Below are positions 11,878 to 23,300 of a stretch of 64,000 nt of DNA, one piece after another; the first letter of the stretch is position 1, and every line of letters starts with the position of its first letter. The stretch spans positions 1 through 64,000 of the forward strand of contig MSJH02000840.1 in the NCBI GenBank assembly GCA_001931875.2, given 5' to 3'. A program made the position numbers and the translations under genes. The stretch is from Byssochlamys sp. IMV 00236. Lineage: Eukaryota; Ascomycota; Eurotiomycetes; Eurotiales; Thermoascaceae. Under the pieces are notes generated by a model, which was not told the origin of the DNA, did no database searches, and was given only the letters and a program-made list of their open reading frames with translations.

Positions 11878-11912
<35 letters not shown>
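11850..11912. repeat. Purine-rich tract: CGAAAAA repeats, poly-A and (GA)13
   Basis: Several CGAAAAA units are followed by a run of A and then thirteen GA dinucleotides at 11887-11912. The strand asymmetry (pure purine for about 40 nt) is typical of fungal intergenic microsatellites. It lies about 180 bp downstream of the MFS gene stop codon. Confidence 0.9.
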
Positions 11913-12088
11913 CAGCGAGATGATCGACAATCTGCATTGTCTCTGGTTATAAAGGCCCGATATTTACTGTTATATTAGCAAGAACAAACAAAAATCAAGT
12001 CACTTTTCTCTAACATCATCAGGGTCCCTTGTCAACCTATAACTATTGCCTCGCTCCGCTGTATACTCCACCGATCAGACCTTCACAC

Positions 12089-13840
12089 CTACACCAATTT
12101 CAACGGCCGCGCCAGAACACTCAATCCTCCCAAAAATGCAGTGACACCAGTGAAGACGATCAAAATGCCATAACCACTGCCATACGCACCCCCAGCAGCA
12201 TTCTGCCAGGGTAGACCGTGCAGAAGCCTCTCACTCAACGGCCCACTGACCACGTTCCCGATCCCTCTTCCAGCAGCCAGGAAAGCAAAGACGATCGTCG
12301 GCTCGGCTAGACTATTCGTCTTCTGAACCTCCTTCATGACCGCGGGCCAGGTGGATGAGAACGAGCCCGCGAAGATCCCGTACGCGATGCAGAAAATGAG
12401 CAGCGGGGCGAGCGATAGCGAGAAGCCCCAGAGCAGGAATACAGCGATGGTGGTCCCGACGGTGGAGATGAGGATACATGTCGTGGCGTGGTAGCGGTCG
12501 ACTAAGGTGCCCATGAGGACGCAGCCGAAGACAGAGGCGAGGTTCACGAGAATGACGGTCAGTGTGGCGATGAGGTTGCTGACCCCAAGGGTGCGACGGG
12601 CGTAGGTGGGTAGGTAGATCGTGGGGAGGAAATAGCCTAGTGCTTCGAAGACATTCCCTAGTTGGAAGATGAGGAAGGTGCGATTGGCGAGGAAGCGGAT
12701 GTTGAAAGGACGCATACTGGCGGATTGGGCGATGGGGAGGCGTGGTTTGAAGAAGAAGAGCAGGGGAGCAATCGATACGAATAGAATAACGGACCATACG
12801 CGTAGAGTTGTGCGGAAGCCGTAGGCATTTAGGAGCCATTGGAGGAATATGGGGAGAACGACGCCAGATACACCAGTTCCAGCCTATATGGTTCGTAGTC
12901 ATGTTAGTATTTCTGATCTTTATTTCTCTTAGGCGATTTCGGAGAACAATGTTCAGAAGGGTGGACGGACCCATTGGATTCCATATGCCAGACCTCTCCT
13001 GTTCACAAACCACTCCTCTATGAAGAGAATGCTGGGCGAGTATGCCAGACTAGCTCCAATGGCATATGCGATTCCCTGAGAGACCAATAGATGTGTGGTG
13101 GTTGTCGAGAAAGAGCTCAATGCGAGAGCAAGGCACATGATCAGGAATCCTAGAGGTGTCGCCCATAACTTGAGTCGAGGTACAGCTAGAAGAAGTGCGA
13201 AAACGAATGGTGAGAGGATATATATGATACCCTAATTGGATCTTGAATATGAGAAATGGAACATATATGGTACTCCAGGTCATAGGGGAAAGCAAGGCGA
13301 ACGAACCATAGCGCACGTTCCAATGGCAGCGATATTTCCAGAACCCCGAAACGGTTCATGTGTACTATAGTACTCTTGGAAGATACCGAATGCGAAAGTG
13401 AAACCTATGTGGTAATTGGTCAGTTTGAGATTTCTGCGATGGTGTAATGTGTATATATAAATGTGGGCAGCAACAGGGGCTGTCAAATACAAGCACCTAA
13501 TGCCAAAGGGGATTTTTCACAGCATACCCCATATTAAAGCCTCAATCATGAAACACGCTGCAAGAAATAACCAGGCATCTTTCCCCCCGTCCGCTCGAGG
13601 AAGCTGTCGTTGTTGTTGGCTCCCATGGTCACTTTGCTGGAAGTAGGAATCATTGAGAGTCCGCTCATTGTTGTCGTAGCTGATTCCATCGCTCTGCTCA
13701 TTTGGATCATTCTCTTCTTGTCTAGCAGTTAGCGTTTCGTTCGATATTCCATCTTGAGCATCATATCGATGAGTCAAATGGTATGTGGATGCAGTAGCCG
13801 CGGCAGCGGTGAGATGATTTTCTCGAAGCTCGAAATCCAT
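12089..13840 (-). CDS. MFS transporter, monocarboxylate porter (MCT/Mch)-like, 488 aa
   Basis: Four exons on the minus strand: 13840-13528, 13404-13307, 13231-12971 and 12883-12089. Introns have GT-AG ends, and intron 3 carries an ACTAAC branch site. Assembled length is 488 aa, normal for the family. After a polar cytosolic N-terminus of about 90 residues, the first membrane segment reads DAWLFLAACFMIEALIWGF across intron 1. Further signatures are FAFGIFQEYY, GTCAMGIIYILSPFVFALLL, IEEWFVNRRGLAYGI and AGTGVSGVVLPIFLQWLLNAYG, matching fungal monocarboxylate-permease-like members of the major facilitator superfamily. About 12 membrane spans are expected. Known members move monocarboxylates or riboflavin, or have no known substrate, so the substrate cannot be read from this sequence. 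The next two genes upstream (ceramidase and FAD monooxygenase) have the same orientation, with 0.44-0.54 kb spacers. Confidence 0.9.
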
Positions 13841-14283
13841 TCCAGGCTGCAGCAGGGATTCTTGGAGTGGTTTTCTGTTTTATAATGCAGAATAAAGATG
13901 AAATCCTCGAATTGAAACGACAGAGGATGGAATCTATCTCGAGTTGAGTCGGTCAGGTTGGGAACCATGTGCGGGGAGCGGAGTTCTCCACTGGCTTACT
14001 TAGCTCAAATCTGGCCACCATCACCTTCGGACATGTCGTAGGGCGTAATACTCTTTCATTCCTACAGAGAATTTTGATATAATAACCTTTTGATGCCATT
14101 GATCCAAGTAACCTCATAGACGTGTATCTAACAATATCCCCTGCGTGTACTACACATGATTTTATGGTTCGTGTTCCGTGTTTCGCTCTAGCGACGAAGT
14201 ATATATCGTCGTCGCATAAAAAAATGGATATGATATCCAGCCGCCGTGATCTCAACAACTGTACTGCTCATTGCCACCTTTTC
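13841..14283. other. Intergenic, 443 bp
   Basis: Promoter side of the MFS gene and 3' side of the ceramidase gene. No additional gene or repeat seen. Confidence 0.6.
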
Positions 14284-15544
14284 CTACTGGTCCTTGAGAT
14301 GCTTCTTCGGAGCAAAGACCGATTCTGCAGCCCAGGAAGAAGGCCAGGCAAGAAGCTCGACGGGATCTTTGTCCACGTCTTCGGTAGTGATATAATCAAC
14401 GAGCGCGATAAAGGTATATGCACCAATGCAAGTAAGAACGTGCCACCTGTGGTTAGATTTAGCCATGAGCGCGAAACGGCACCGTCATGAAGAGTTGCAA
14501 GATCATACCATCCATGTAGCTCGAATAGGAAAGCCAAAGGAAGGCCAACAACCCCTCTCATCTTGATCAGGCTGTCGCAGACCCAACGATCGATCAGCCA
14601 GACAATGTAACCACAAGACGCAGCCACTAGATTTGCATCATCAGTACACTGCGCACGAATAGCTTGCCTTATGAAACTCCGCAGTAGCACACTTACAGAC
14701 ACCAAACCGAGCCATTCCTTGGGCTTTTGCTCGATATACAGGATTCCGGACTCGTTCAGATAACAGCCGGCTTGTCTTGATACCGATTATATAGACCGAG
14801 ACAGCAAAACTGACAGCATGGAGCAAAAACTCGTCCATGGTGGCATGAATAATGAATCCTACCAGCCAAGCAACTGACATAATCGCGCCAAGGACATTCG
14901 TGTACCGCTGACTCTTACCAAAGGTCAGGACACGGTGCAAAAGAGGCGCGGTCGTCAGGTGCATAGACAATTCGTCGGCTGGTCATGGTTATCAGAAATC
15001 TCACGCATAGAAGAAACAACCACGACGAGAACGTCACTTACACATTTGCGTGTGATATTTCAAACTCAAATGGTACGCTCCCGAGCAGACACCGACTCCC
15101 ATCAATCCGTAATAAACGAGAGAACGCAGTCCGGCTCCAGGCTTGCCGGAAACTTTACGCAAGCCATATATACCATAGACAACTAGAATTGCCCGTCTTC
15201 AGAACCAGGGGAGATCAATTGCCGTAGCCATGGGACTTACTGTAAATAAGACTTGACAGAGTATTAATAAACTCTGCGATATATCTCGTGATAGCATAGT
15301 CCTACGATTTTTCACTCGTGTCAGACCCATTCATCGTGACAGGATCTAGAACTCATGTAAAGTTCACCTCTTCGCAAAAGCTGCCAGACACCGGTTAGCA
15401 CTACTGTTCTCTCTCTCTCCCTCTTTCTCGAACAAGAAGGATCCATCCATCCGGACGGAAGGGGGTGCAATCTTTGGACTACGGGTCTTACTTCAGATAG
15501 GACGTCTGCTCTCCCCAAAACGGGGTAACATCCTGGATTCCCAT
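14284..15544 (-). CDS. Alkaline ceramidase (ACER/YPC1/YDC1 family), seven exons including a 13-nt microexon, 276 aa
   Basis: Exons on the minus strand: 15544-15492, 15380-15368 (microexon), 15301-15241, 15182-15042, 14978-14697, 14626-14509 and 14446-14284. The spliced product begins MGIQDVTPFWGEQTSYL and continues NFCEEDYAITRYIAEFINTL, the hallmark N-terminus of alkaline ceramidases. Family active-site residues fall into place: Ser76, His80 and Asp91 (in CSGAYHLSLKY...MSDEL), and His221 and His225 (HGWWHVLT). These correspond to Ser77, His81, Asp92, His217 and His221 of human ACER3. The calcium-loop positions map to Asn18-Asp23 and Glu32. The enzyme hydrolyses (phyto)ceramide to sphingoid base and fatty acid, usually in ER/Golgi membranes; seven membrane spans are expected. 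With seven exons in 1.26 kb, the gene is unusually fragmented compared with its neighbours. Confidence 0.92.
15368..15380 (-). other. 13-nt microexon of the ceramidase gene
   Basis: The segment is flanked by GGCAG upstream and GTGAAC downstream on the coding strand. Together with the ends of its neighbours it encodes N-F-C-E-E, completing the conserved sequence between SYL and DYAIT. Without it the frame shifts (13 is not a multiple of 3). Confidence 0.85.
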
Positions 15545-16082
15545 ATCCTCGAAAGTAACGAGCGTAAAGATTCAATCAATCCAAAGTTAACTGCGACGTA
15601 TAAATGCTGATTTGATGCTGGAGAATGGAAAGGATGGCGGAGGACCGAGGACAAGAGCAACTTAGTTGTTGCCAGGCGGACCGGCTTTTCCGGACTTAGA
15701 GTGGGTACAACGGGCCAACCACGTGTCACCAGTTAACCGCGCGTGTAAGACATGTAAGGGCTTGGAAATAGATAATATGATTTTTTCTGAATTAATCATT
15801 CTCTTTCTGTTTTTGTCTGGATGGGATGTGACGAGAATGTCCTTTGGGAGTCGTCTTCCTGTCTGTAGATCAAGTAACTTCACTAGCTCCCCGCCAACCG
15901 CCAGTTATGCAAGGCATGTTGTTCCCGGGGAAGGCTTGGTATTCGTGTAACCAATCTAGGATAAAATCAGAAGTGCCATCTTTTGCTTCATTACTATTCG
16001 TCACGGACAAGGATCTTACGGAGTATTCTGCGGCTAATGAATGTGTCTTACCATAAATATCAACTAACCTTTCGTTGCAGTT
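15545..16082. other. Intergenic, 538 bp
   Basis: 5' side of the ceramidase gene and 3' side of the monooxygenase gene. Nothing further recognised. Confidence 0.6.
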
Positions 16083-17484
16083 TCAATTTGGCAGCAGCTC
16101 CACGCGCAGCGTTTGCATGCCTCGCATCTTCTCTTTCTCCTTCTCATCGGCGCTGTGAACGGCTCGTAGGAAAGGATCTGTCCTTATGATAGCCTCTGGG
16201 TCGTTCTCGTACAACCGACGAATGTTCGCCTGGGATGCCGGATCAATGACTTTGAGAAAGATGTCCCTTCTAACCTCAGAGTATCTGTCGAGTATACTAT
16301 CCGGCGCTTTGTCGTTAATGGTGGCACTAAGAGCATCACCTAGAGCTCCGGCATCGAGAAGGCCCCCTGTTAGACCTAGACTATATCCCCAGGTGCATTA
16401 GACCGTAACTAACGTCGCTCGCTTGTTCGAAGCTATTTCTGGGATCAACTCACCCCCCAAACGGATTGCACAGATGAGCAGTATCTCCCGCCAGGGAGAA
16501 CGCGGCCGATGCGAAATGTTTTCGCCCATTTTTGATGAATTCGATACGGAGAAAACATCCTCAAGTCATAGCGCAGGGGCCTTGGTCCTGGAAGGAGCGC
16601 GCCGTATTTCATAGGTAGTCTATCCCGGAGCTCTCTCTCCGAAAGACCGCCCAACTCTCCATAGGATACTCTCCATAGTCCCTGTTCGTTCAGCTTTGCG
16701 ATGACGGCGTAGTTATCTTTATGCCTGCGCAGTGGTCAGATCAGTATCCTGGCCATACTTATATCTGCCGCAGAAAGCAAGGAATTGGGACATCACTAAC
16801 ACGATCATATTCCCCGGTGCATATCCATACTTATCAAATGGATATACAACATTAGTAGCGACAATTTGCTGCGGCCATGTAAAACCTTCGAAAGGAACAT
16901 TGACCAACTGCCGCACGGAGCTCCTTCCACCATCCGCTCCAACAAGATAGGACGCTGTTAGCTTCTTGGTCCCATCCGGCGTCTCTACAGTAGCTGTGAC
17001 TCCCGTGTCATCTTGGTCGATGCCAACGACTAAATGCTCGAAGAGCACTTGAGCAGTCCCGCACTGTTCGAAATTATCCAGAATAACACGCGCCAGTTCA
17101 TGCTGTCCCAGAACTAGGTTCTCATATGGCTCCTCTGGAGTAGGCACCCGAGAGACTTCGAGAATTACTTCACCTGTCTGTTTTCTGAAAGCCAATTTAC
17201 TCCCCGTCGTTCCGATTGCGCGGCACGCTTCTAGGATACCTGCCCTATCGAGCTCTTGCACTGCTACTGGCTGGTACACTGCTGCGCGAGGCGAATTCTC
17301 GATTGCAGGCAGACGTTCTAATATGGTGGTGTGGATTCCCGCTTTTGCGAGGCGCAGTCCGACAAGAAGGCCAACGGGACCTGCGCCAACCTTGGAATTG
17401 GTTAATTGGTATGATTCCGATCCATTAGCCTCGCGATTAGTTAGGAAATGTACATACAACGATGACGGATGGCTGGGAATGCAT
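16083..17484 (-). pseudogene. FAD-dependent monooxygenase (PF01494 type) disrupted by a +1 frameshift
   Basis: Exons on the minus strand: 17484-17458, 17390-16801, 16724-16454 and 16380-16083. Exon 1 encodes MHSQPSVIV and splices to VGAGPVGLLVGLRLAKAG, the GxGxxG dinucleotide-binding fold. The second FAD motif is YLVGADGGRSSVRQL. After the intron ending at 16725 comes HKDNYAVIAKLNEQGLWRV. The family GD motif, LAGDTAHLCNPFGG, is present but out of frame with the preceding FRIGRV: a run of three C (coding strand) at 16494-16496 has one base too many. Downstream, GLGLTGGLLDAGALGDAL and the C-terminus are intact in the shifted frame. Without correction, translation stops soon after the next splice, removing the FAD-binding GD motif. 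It is either a young pseudogene or a single-base assembly error; the otherwise clean coding sequence fits both. The substrate is unknown (phenolic/aromatic hydroxylase family). Confidence 0.8.
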
Positions 17485-19461
17485 AGTTAGCCGCTTGACA
17501 TTAACTCAGTAAGCGGAATATCATCTGTTGAATATCACTTTTCACATGAGGTCCTAAATGCATAAGATCGTATAGAGCAGAAAGGTTATATCTATCTACT
17601 CCCTCCCATTAGCATGCGGGGTACCCATAGACCCCCCACCAGCTCGATGATCCTCGGTATCATTAACTACCCAGAGGACATGGTAACACCAATAATTACC
17701 GGAATATGGCGCAGTAGAAAAGACTCGTGATTCACAAAGAGTGACAGCTTCTCCATAAGTATGTGGGGCCGTGATGGAGAGTAACTAAATACCATAGATT
17801 AATTCCCCCCCTCCACTGCCCTCAACTAACAGAAGCACAGATGATACCAGCAAATGAGCCTAAACAGGGTAAAATGCGGCTCTATATTTAGATCGTATCC
17901 TGGACAGCTGATGGTGCTTGATGACAAGTTTCCCCACTTCAGGGACCCCGCACAATTTGTGAATCCTCTCTCTATCTCGAATTTGTATAGGTGGAGGAAT
18001 CAATTGATGGGGGAAACTCTGGCCTAACAAGCGATGTCTTATTATTATTGGTAAGGTTTAGCGACCTGTTCTTCGCACAGTGTTGGCTTGTGCCGTGTCA
18101 TTCTACAGTAGCCTAAGTAGATTACTCTACTTGGTTGTCGTCGAAAGGGTGTTTGGTGTCTAATTAGGTAGGTAGTCCTCACAAGCGAATACCTGCGCTA
18201 AATTCCATCCCAGTCCATGCACAACGCAAGCGCTGATAATTTTTGATTTCTCCGAATCTTGATACATCCTCTCGCCGGGCTCTGAAGCTTGGTGTATTCA
18301 CACACACTCTAATGAATACTACCTGATCTGTTTTCTCTTCCGGAGTCAAGACATCAACTACATCTGCAGCAGACAACCAGTCTGTGGAGAGCTGCTGCTA
18401 GACACACAAATTCTCCGCACATCCCCCCTGTTAGCGTTCTTTTTTTTTCAGCTGATATCCTGATTACACTTCCATTTATTATTTTCTGATAGGGCTCTAT
18501 GACTTTCCGAGCACATACAGCACAACGACTCCATCACGTAGTTTGGGCTTGGCTTGGCGGCTAATCCCGGCACTTATTCCTATAGTTAGGTTATTACAAG
18601 CTGACGACATAAGTAGTAGATCGGCTTCGAAGAAGTTTGCCATATGCGATCTGTTACACGAACTACTTTAGATCGTTCAGCTGCGCGTACCTTATCGGCG
18701 AGTTCATGCATTGTGTGTGTATGGTGACGTGGTCGCGCATTACTGCAAACTGTTTTTAAGTACTTCGCCACAAAAAAATAGAAGTTGTACTACAGAGATC
18801 TAGATCTTCAGAAATGCACTGAGGCTGAGCTGGGAGACTATCACTGTGGGTAACGACCCGACCCATTGGATGAAGTGCATATGTTCAGCCACGATCGTTC
18901 TGTCCTATGAGAAGTCTGCAGGCTAATGCAAGGTTCCCAGTTGGTGCCTCGACTGAGGAAATAGTGATACTTTCCGGGCCCAGCAAGGACAATACCCTCC
19001 CAAAGATTTGTTTACCGTACCATCGTGTGCCCCCTATGTTCCAACTGAAGAGGAAGGTGAAAGCTATCAGACTTGATCTAAGGCGAAGGTTCAGATATGG
19101 TTCATGGATCAATTAGGTAGTCTTATGATAAAAAACCACAGTGGGGGGCAATAAGGCCCAGAAGCATATGAATAGGATAGAGCTCGTGACCATAGTACAA
19201 GAGCAAATGGACCTTTCCAAAAGACAAAAATCGGATGCACAACTCTCCGCAATCTTGGTTATGCTGATAGAACCTCTAAACCGACGCCAAATATTGGATG
19301 TTGAGTAAGCCAAGGAAAAATCACAGGGGAAAAAAAAGAATTAAGACACTGGCTTAAATGGTCGTAGCAATGTGAAAGAAAATAGTAAAAGACAGGCAAC
19401 AGGGAAACGCCAAACTATCCGTTTTCTCTATCAACCAAAGCGTTCCCAGACATAAACACGC
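17485..19461. other. Gene-free spacer of about 2.0 kb
   Basis: Only open frames shorter than 80 codons, none with motifs or plausible splice partners. Moderately AT-rich with no evident tandem repeats. Confidence 0.55.
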
Positions 19462-20364
19462 TTAAAATATTTCCAGATCTTCGAACTCGACCACCAGTCG
19501 ATCTGAATCGTTATCCGCTGCCGAGGTCGCTGATCGAGAAGCATTCATTGTCTCCCACATTGTGTCGCCTCTCGATACACTTGTCGGTCGACTGGCGTAG
19601 ACACCGACATGGACGAACTTATCCTCCACTCCATAGAAAAACCACGTCACTTCCCTCAGTTTCTTCCAAGTGTTGCCGACTGCGCCTGGGGATAAAGCGT
19701 AAGGAGACACTGAAGGGATCTGGTACCAGATCCAGAGGGAATGGCCTATCCTCTCCAGTTTGATGCGCAACGAGGTGACAGCAGTCGGAAGGTTTGGCAG
19801 TGCAAGTGGTGACAGGCACCAGTCTGCTCCGTCAGCAGTTGCACTTACTGAAGACGCGTTGACAGTGCCGGAACAAAACTCCATGCCTGCCTTCACCCAT
19901 TTACACGATCGAGATGCGTGGTTCCAGCCGGGTCGTCCGGTACGGCCTCCGGAAGGCGTTTGAGAATCTGATGGCAATGACTCCCCGGGCGCTGCACCGG
20001 CGAAAATGACGAGTCCGCCTTGGTCCCATTCCATTTCCCAATCAGCGCTGACCGTGACTTCAGCGACCACGAACGGGTGCCGTAAAGAAGTATACACTAT
20101 CGGAGCCGTCGAAGTGTCGCCATTCGGTGGTTTTCTCCAGAGGTCTGTGTTAGGGCCGGCAGGGAGTGTGAAATATTCCATACATTCGGGCAGAGAAAAC
20201 GTCGAGGGCAGATTCAACGCCGTGAAAGATGATCGATCTGGCGGCATGTTGAATGCGGATCCCTTTTGTGTTCTTGGAAATCTAGTGCTTGATATGCTCA
20301 CGATACGCCTTGCTGCTATGCACGAGGGATATGATGGCCGTTTAGCCAGTTCGCGGGAACCCAC
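19462..20364 (-). CDS. DUF1349 (concanavalin-A-like fold) protein, 261-300 aa
   Basis: Single open frame. The first ATG (20364) gives 300 aa; the second in-frame ATG (20247, MPPDRSS) gives 261 aa and is nearer to the usual start of DUF1349 proteins, so I favour it. Diagnostic stretches are FVVAEVTVSADWEMEWDQGGLVIF, WVKAGMEFCSGTVNASSVSA, ADWCLSPLAL and the C-terminal VHVGVYASRPT plus VVEFEDLEIF. Bacterial and yeast relatives are small cytosolic beta-sandwich proteins (YgcE/'regulation of enolase 1' annotation). The biochemical role is not established; binding of a sugar or polyketide-like ligand is only inferred from the fold. No signal peptide in the favoured start. Confidence 0.85.
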   Translation of the reverse strand: MGSRELAKRPSYPSCIAARRIVSISSTRFPRTQKGSAFNMPPDRSSFTALNLPSTFSLPECMEYFTLPAGPNTDLWRKPPNGDTSTAPIVYTSLRHPFVVAEVTVSADWEMEWDQGGLVIFAGAAPGESLPSDSQTPSGGRTGRPGWNHASRSCKWVKAGMEFCSGTVNASSVSATADGADWCLSPLALPNLPTAVTSLRIKLERIGHSLWIWYQIPSVSPYALSPGAVGNTWKKLREVTWFFYGVEDKFVHVGVYASRPTSVSRGDTMWETMNASRSATSAADNDSDRLVVEFEDLEIF

Positions 20365-23300
20365 GCGTCTAAGACACTAGCCCTGCCAGACAGGCGAAGG
20401 TAAGATGGCTTGCAGGCGGCGCTGCGCCCAAGTCAGCACGAAAAAATGACACGCCGACTGTGTCGGGCTCGCAGGGACCGTAAGCCCTACGACCCCGTGA
20501 TAGAAAGTTTCGACCTCTGGTGCTGTCCGTTGTAAAATGAGGCTGGCAATGGACGAACCAGACGAGGCGGCAAGTTTCGACACGAGAGAGAGCTCGGACA
20601 CCAGACAGTCACGCTGGGGTCATCTGAGTCCAAGACTAAGTCTCTCGGGGGTAGTTAATGTATACCTCGAACTCTATATCAATTCATTCACGCCTAAAGC
20701 CGCGGTTGTTGCACGCGGAAGAAAAGGCAGGGAAAAGCCGCCGTGGCGCAGTTCAGGGAGGCCGAATGCGGTTGTCCTGGAGCCGAAAGAGACAACGAGA
20801 GCGAGTGCAAAAAAGGGGGGCCGGGAGAAGATGACTTGAGATCTCACGGAAAGACATAAACTATGGGCAACACACTTGATTTTTTTACCGTCCCAAGGTG
20901 GTACCGTGCGTTCTGATAGCCTGTCTTTATAGAGAAGGCATTAGTGCCCTGGATCCCCTTAGAAAATGGGGCGGCCAGGGACAGTTCCTGGCACGCCATA
21001 CTCGTTTGTCTCGACCTTTTACACCGTTCTTTTGCCTCCATGTCTGTCCTGGGTTAGGGAGATGGCCTTGCTCACAGGTCAACGAGTGGCGCGCGCATAT
21101 CACGCAGACGCGCTCTGTGATGTCAGTCGGGAGAAGTAGCGTCCATTAAAGTACGGGACAAAGACAAGACAAAGTTCCCTGGCAAAGACATCGCGGCGGG
21201 CAAAGTTTGACAGGAGCCAGCTGAAATATGCAGGATCCGCCTCTCTGGAGGTGTGGCCGCGTTACTAGTAAATTAATGCTCGTATCTAGTCGATGACCAG
21301 AAGGAGCGATCGGATCTGTTTGATCTTGGTTCGCCACGGGCCTTTCGGGGCGACCCGCGAATCCGGAGATGGCAACCAAGGGCTATCTTCTGTATGGCTA
21401 TCCAAGGACTGCGATCGCTTCTTCGATGCATCGAATAAAACAAAGAAGACACCATATTGTTTGTGTCAGCAGCACGGGCAAGCAACCAACTACCGCGGCT
21501 GTTCTAGCCATCTTGCTCTGTTCGCTTGCCGCCCCGTGGAACACTGTCCGACCTAGCTCTCCAGCTAGTGGTCCACAACGCAATCATGGCTGCTGTATCT
21601 TGCTGGATCGCCTCCATTATTATTGTCTGAGATCTGTTGGACGTTGGGACTGTGTGGCTGTGAAGTTGAATGCAGGAAAGATTCGTAATCCTTGTCTACC
21701 GTGTCATTCTCAGCCTGTCCCTGCTAGATTCGACAGTGCTCTTTGAGGCACAGGCGGCGTCGTTGTTGGGTTCGAGATCAAATGATATTTGCTCTAATCG
21801 TGACGCCAGCTGGAGACGGCGGAGCCACGATGTTCAGCCGCTCACGTTCCGTTTGACTGTTGCATCCGTGATCGGTACCTGATCGCCATGCGCGATCGAA
21901 ACATTTGCTGGTGCTTTTGGCATTGTTCTGTGATAGGCCAGATACTGTCAAGTTGCAGAAGCCTCGGAGTTTCCGGGAACCATTGGTCGCATTCTGTTCG
22001 CATACCCCGAACACCTGCAGGACCAGACAGTAGTACCAAGCATTCTATAGACGGTGTTCTCAATATTTTCGCCCACCTGGCAGTCCTCGGTCACTGTCAC
22101 TAAGGCCGACCCCCAGTACAGCGATAAAGGAGTGAGTGGCATTCTATGAAATCATAGTATGCAAATCCTTGTTTGACCGCTATTCGCGGTTTCTTGGTCT
22201 TTTGATCCTCATTCGTCCCCAGGCAGCGCAGGAGAAAAGAAGCTTAAGTTCACTTCTCAAGGTCGGCGCCGGCTGCCCTGCCCCCTGTCGACACTTGCTC
22301 GCTTTCAGACGAGAGTGGTCCTTTTCGCCCCATCGGCCACTCCGACACGGTCTAGATTTGCAACTTAATTCGAGAATTATCTGATGTCCCATGAGGTGTC
22401 AGACATACATCCTGAGGGAGGACATCAACTCACCTCCGACTCGATGTTGTTTCATATCGTCAAGTTGCAGGGAGAAGAATATTTGCGCAGTATTAGATGA
22501 GAGAGCCGACGATGTAACTCGATAGTTGCAGAATCGTTAGGTAGTATGTCCATGTCATTCCCCGCTTGTAACCATTACATGAGAATTTCGCATTCCAAGT
22601 CGAAAATATAATCAGATCGTTATGGAAATTGATGTTAAGTTGTCCCCTATCATGTGAACTTCCAATCTGTTTCACTGATGGTAGAATTACATATATTATT
22701 GGAGAATCTCGTTCGTCCTATTAGGTTTGATAAGGATAAAGTATGGCCTGTATTGGCTTGTAAGCAAGAATCAGTGATCGAGTGAGGGTCTGCATAGGGG
22801 TGGTTCGTTGACCATTTCCCTGTGCTTAATCGAATTGTATTTGGGACTGACGGATTTTATGGAGACAGCAATTCTGCCTTCTGCTGCTAGTAGAAGAAGT
22901 CGACTTGGGACTTCCGCTCGTCTGTTGCTCACAGGAGAACTCATTCTGTCTGGTCATGCTGTATGCCTGTAATATTATGCCAAGGAAACATCGCCATACT
23001 CCCTATCGAACGGAATTGGTGCGAGAGCATGAAGGAGCTTTTTTGAGGTTAGGTAGTATTTCCGACAGGTGTGGATGTCAATTGAACTCCGGAGAAAGAA
23101 AGCGCGGAGTCTTCTAAGGCCACCGTTCCCGGTCACGAGGTTACATGCCGCCTTCTTCAAACACAGATTCATAAGCTGTTTTAGTCTGCTTCGTTGGATG
23201 TGATACTTCCCCCATATTTCTTAGAACAATATCATGCGTACATATCCAGAGAGCCGGATTTATTAGTCTACATTAGTATATGCTGTTTCTCATCGACCTG

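Larger units (their letters stand above)
8537..12088. other. Gene-free 3.5 kb with simple repeats
   Basis: No open frame with recognisable homology or plausible splicing on either strand. The part from about 9000 to 10700 has higher GC and contains overlapping frames of 120-150 codons on both strands (10090-10675) without family motifs. From about 10900 to 12000 it is AT-rich, with a homopurine tract and GA microsatellite near 11850-11912. It separates the glycogen-binding gene from the MFS gene, both on the minus strand. Confidence 0.6.

Noticed and set aside
12312..13013. 233-codon minus-strand frame overlapping the MFS gene
   Set aside because: His/Arg/Pro-rich out-of-frame reading of the transporter; the MFS frame carries the conserved membrane segments.
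12089..17484. Secondary-metabolite gene cluster
   Set aside because: A transporter and a flavin monooxygenase are present, but there is no polyketide, peptide or terpene synthase and no pathway regulator; the ceramidase is a common housekeeping gene.
21369..21746. 125-codon plus-strand frame
   Set aside because: Cys/Arg/Ser-rich composition without family resemblance, overlapping several equally long frames on both strands.
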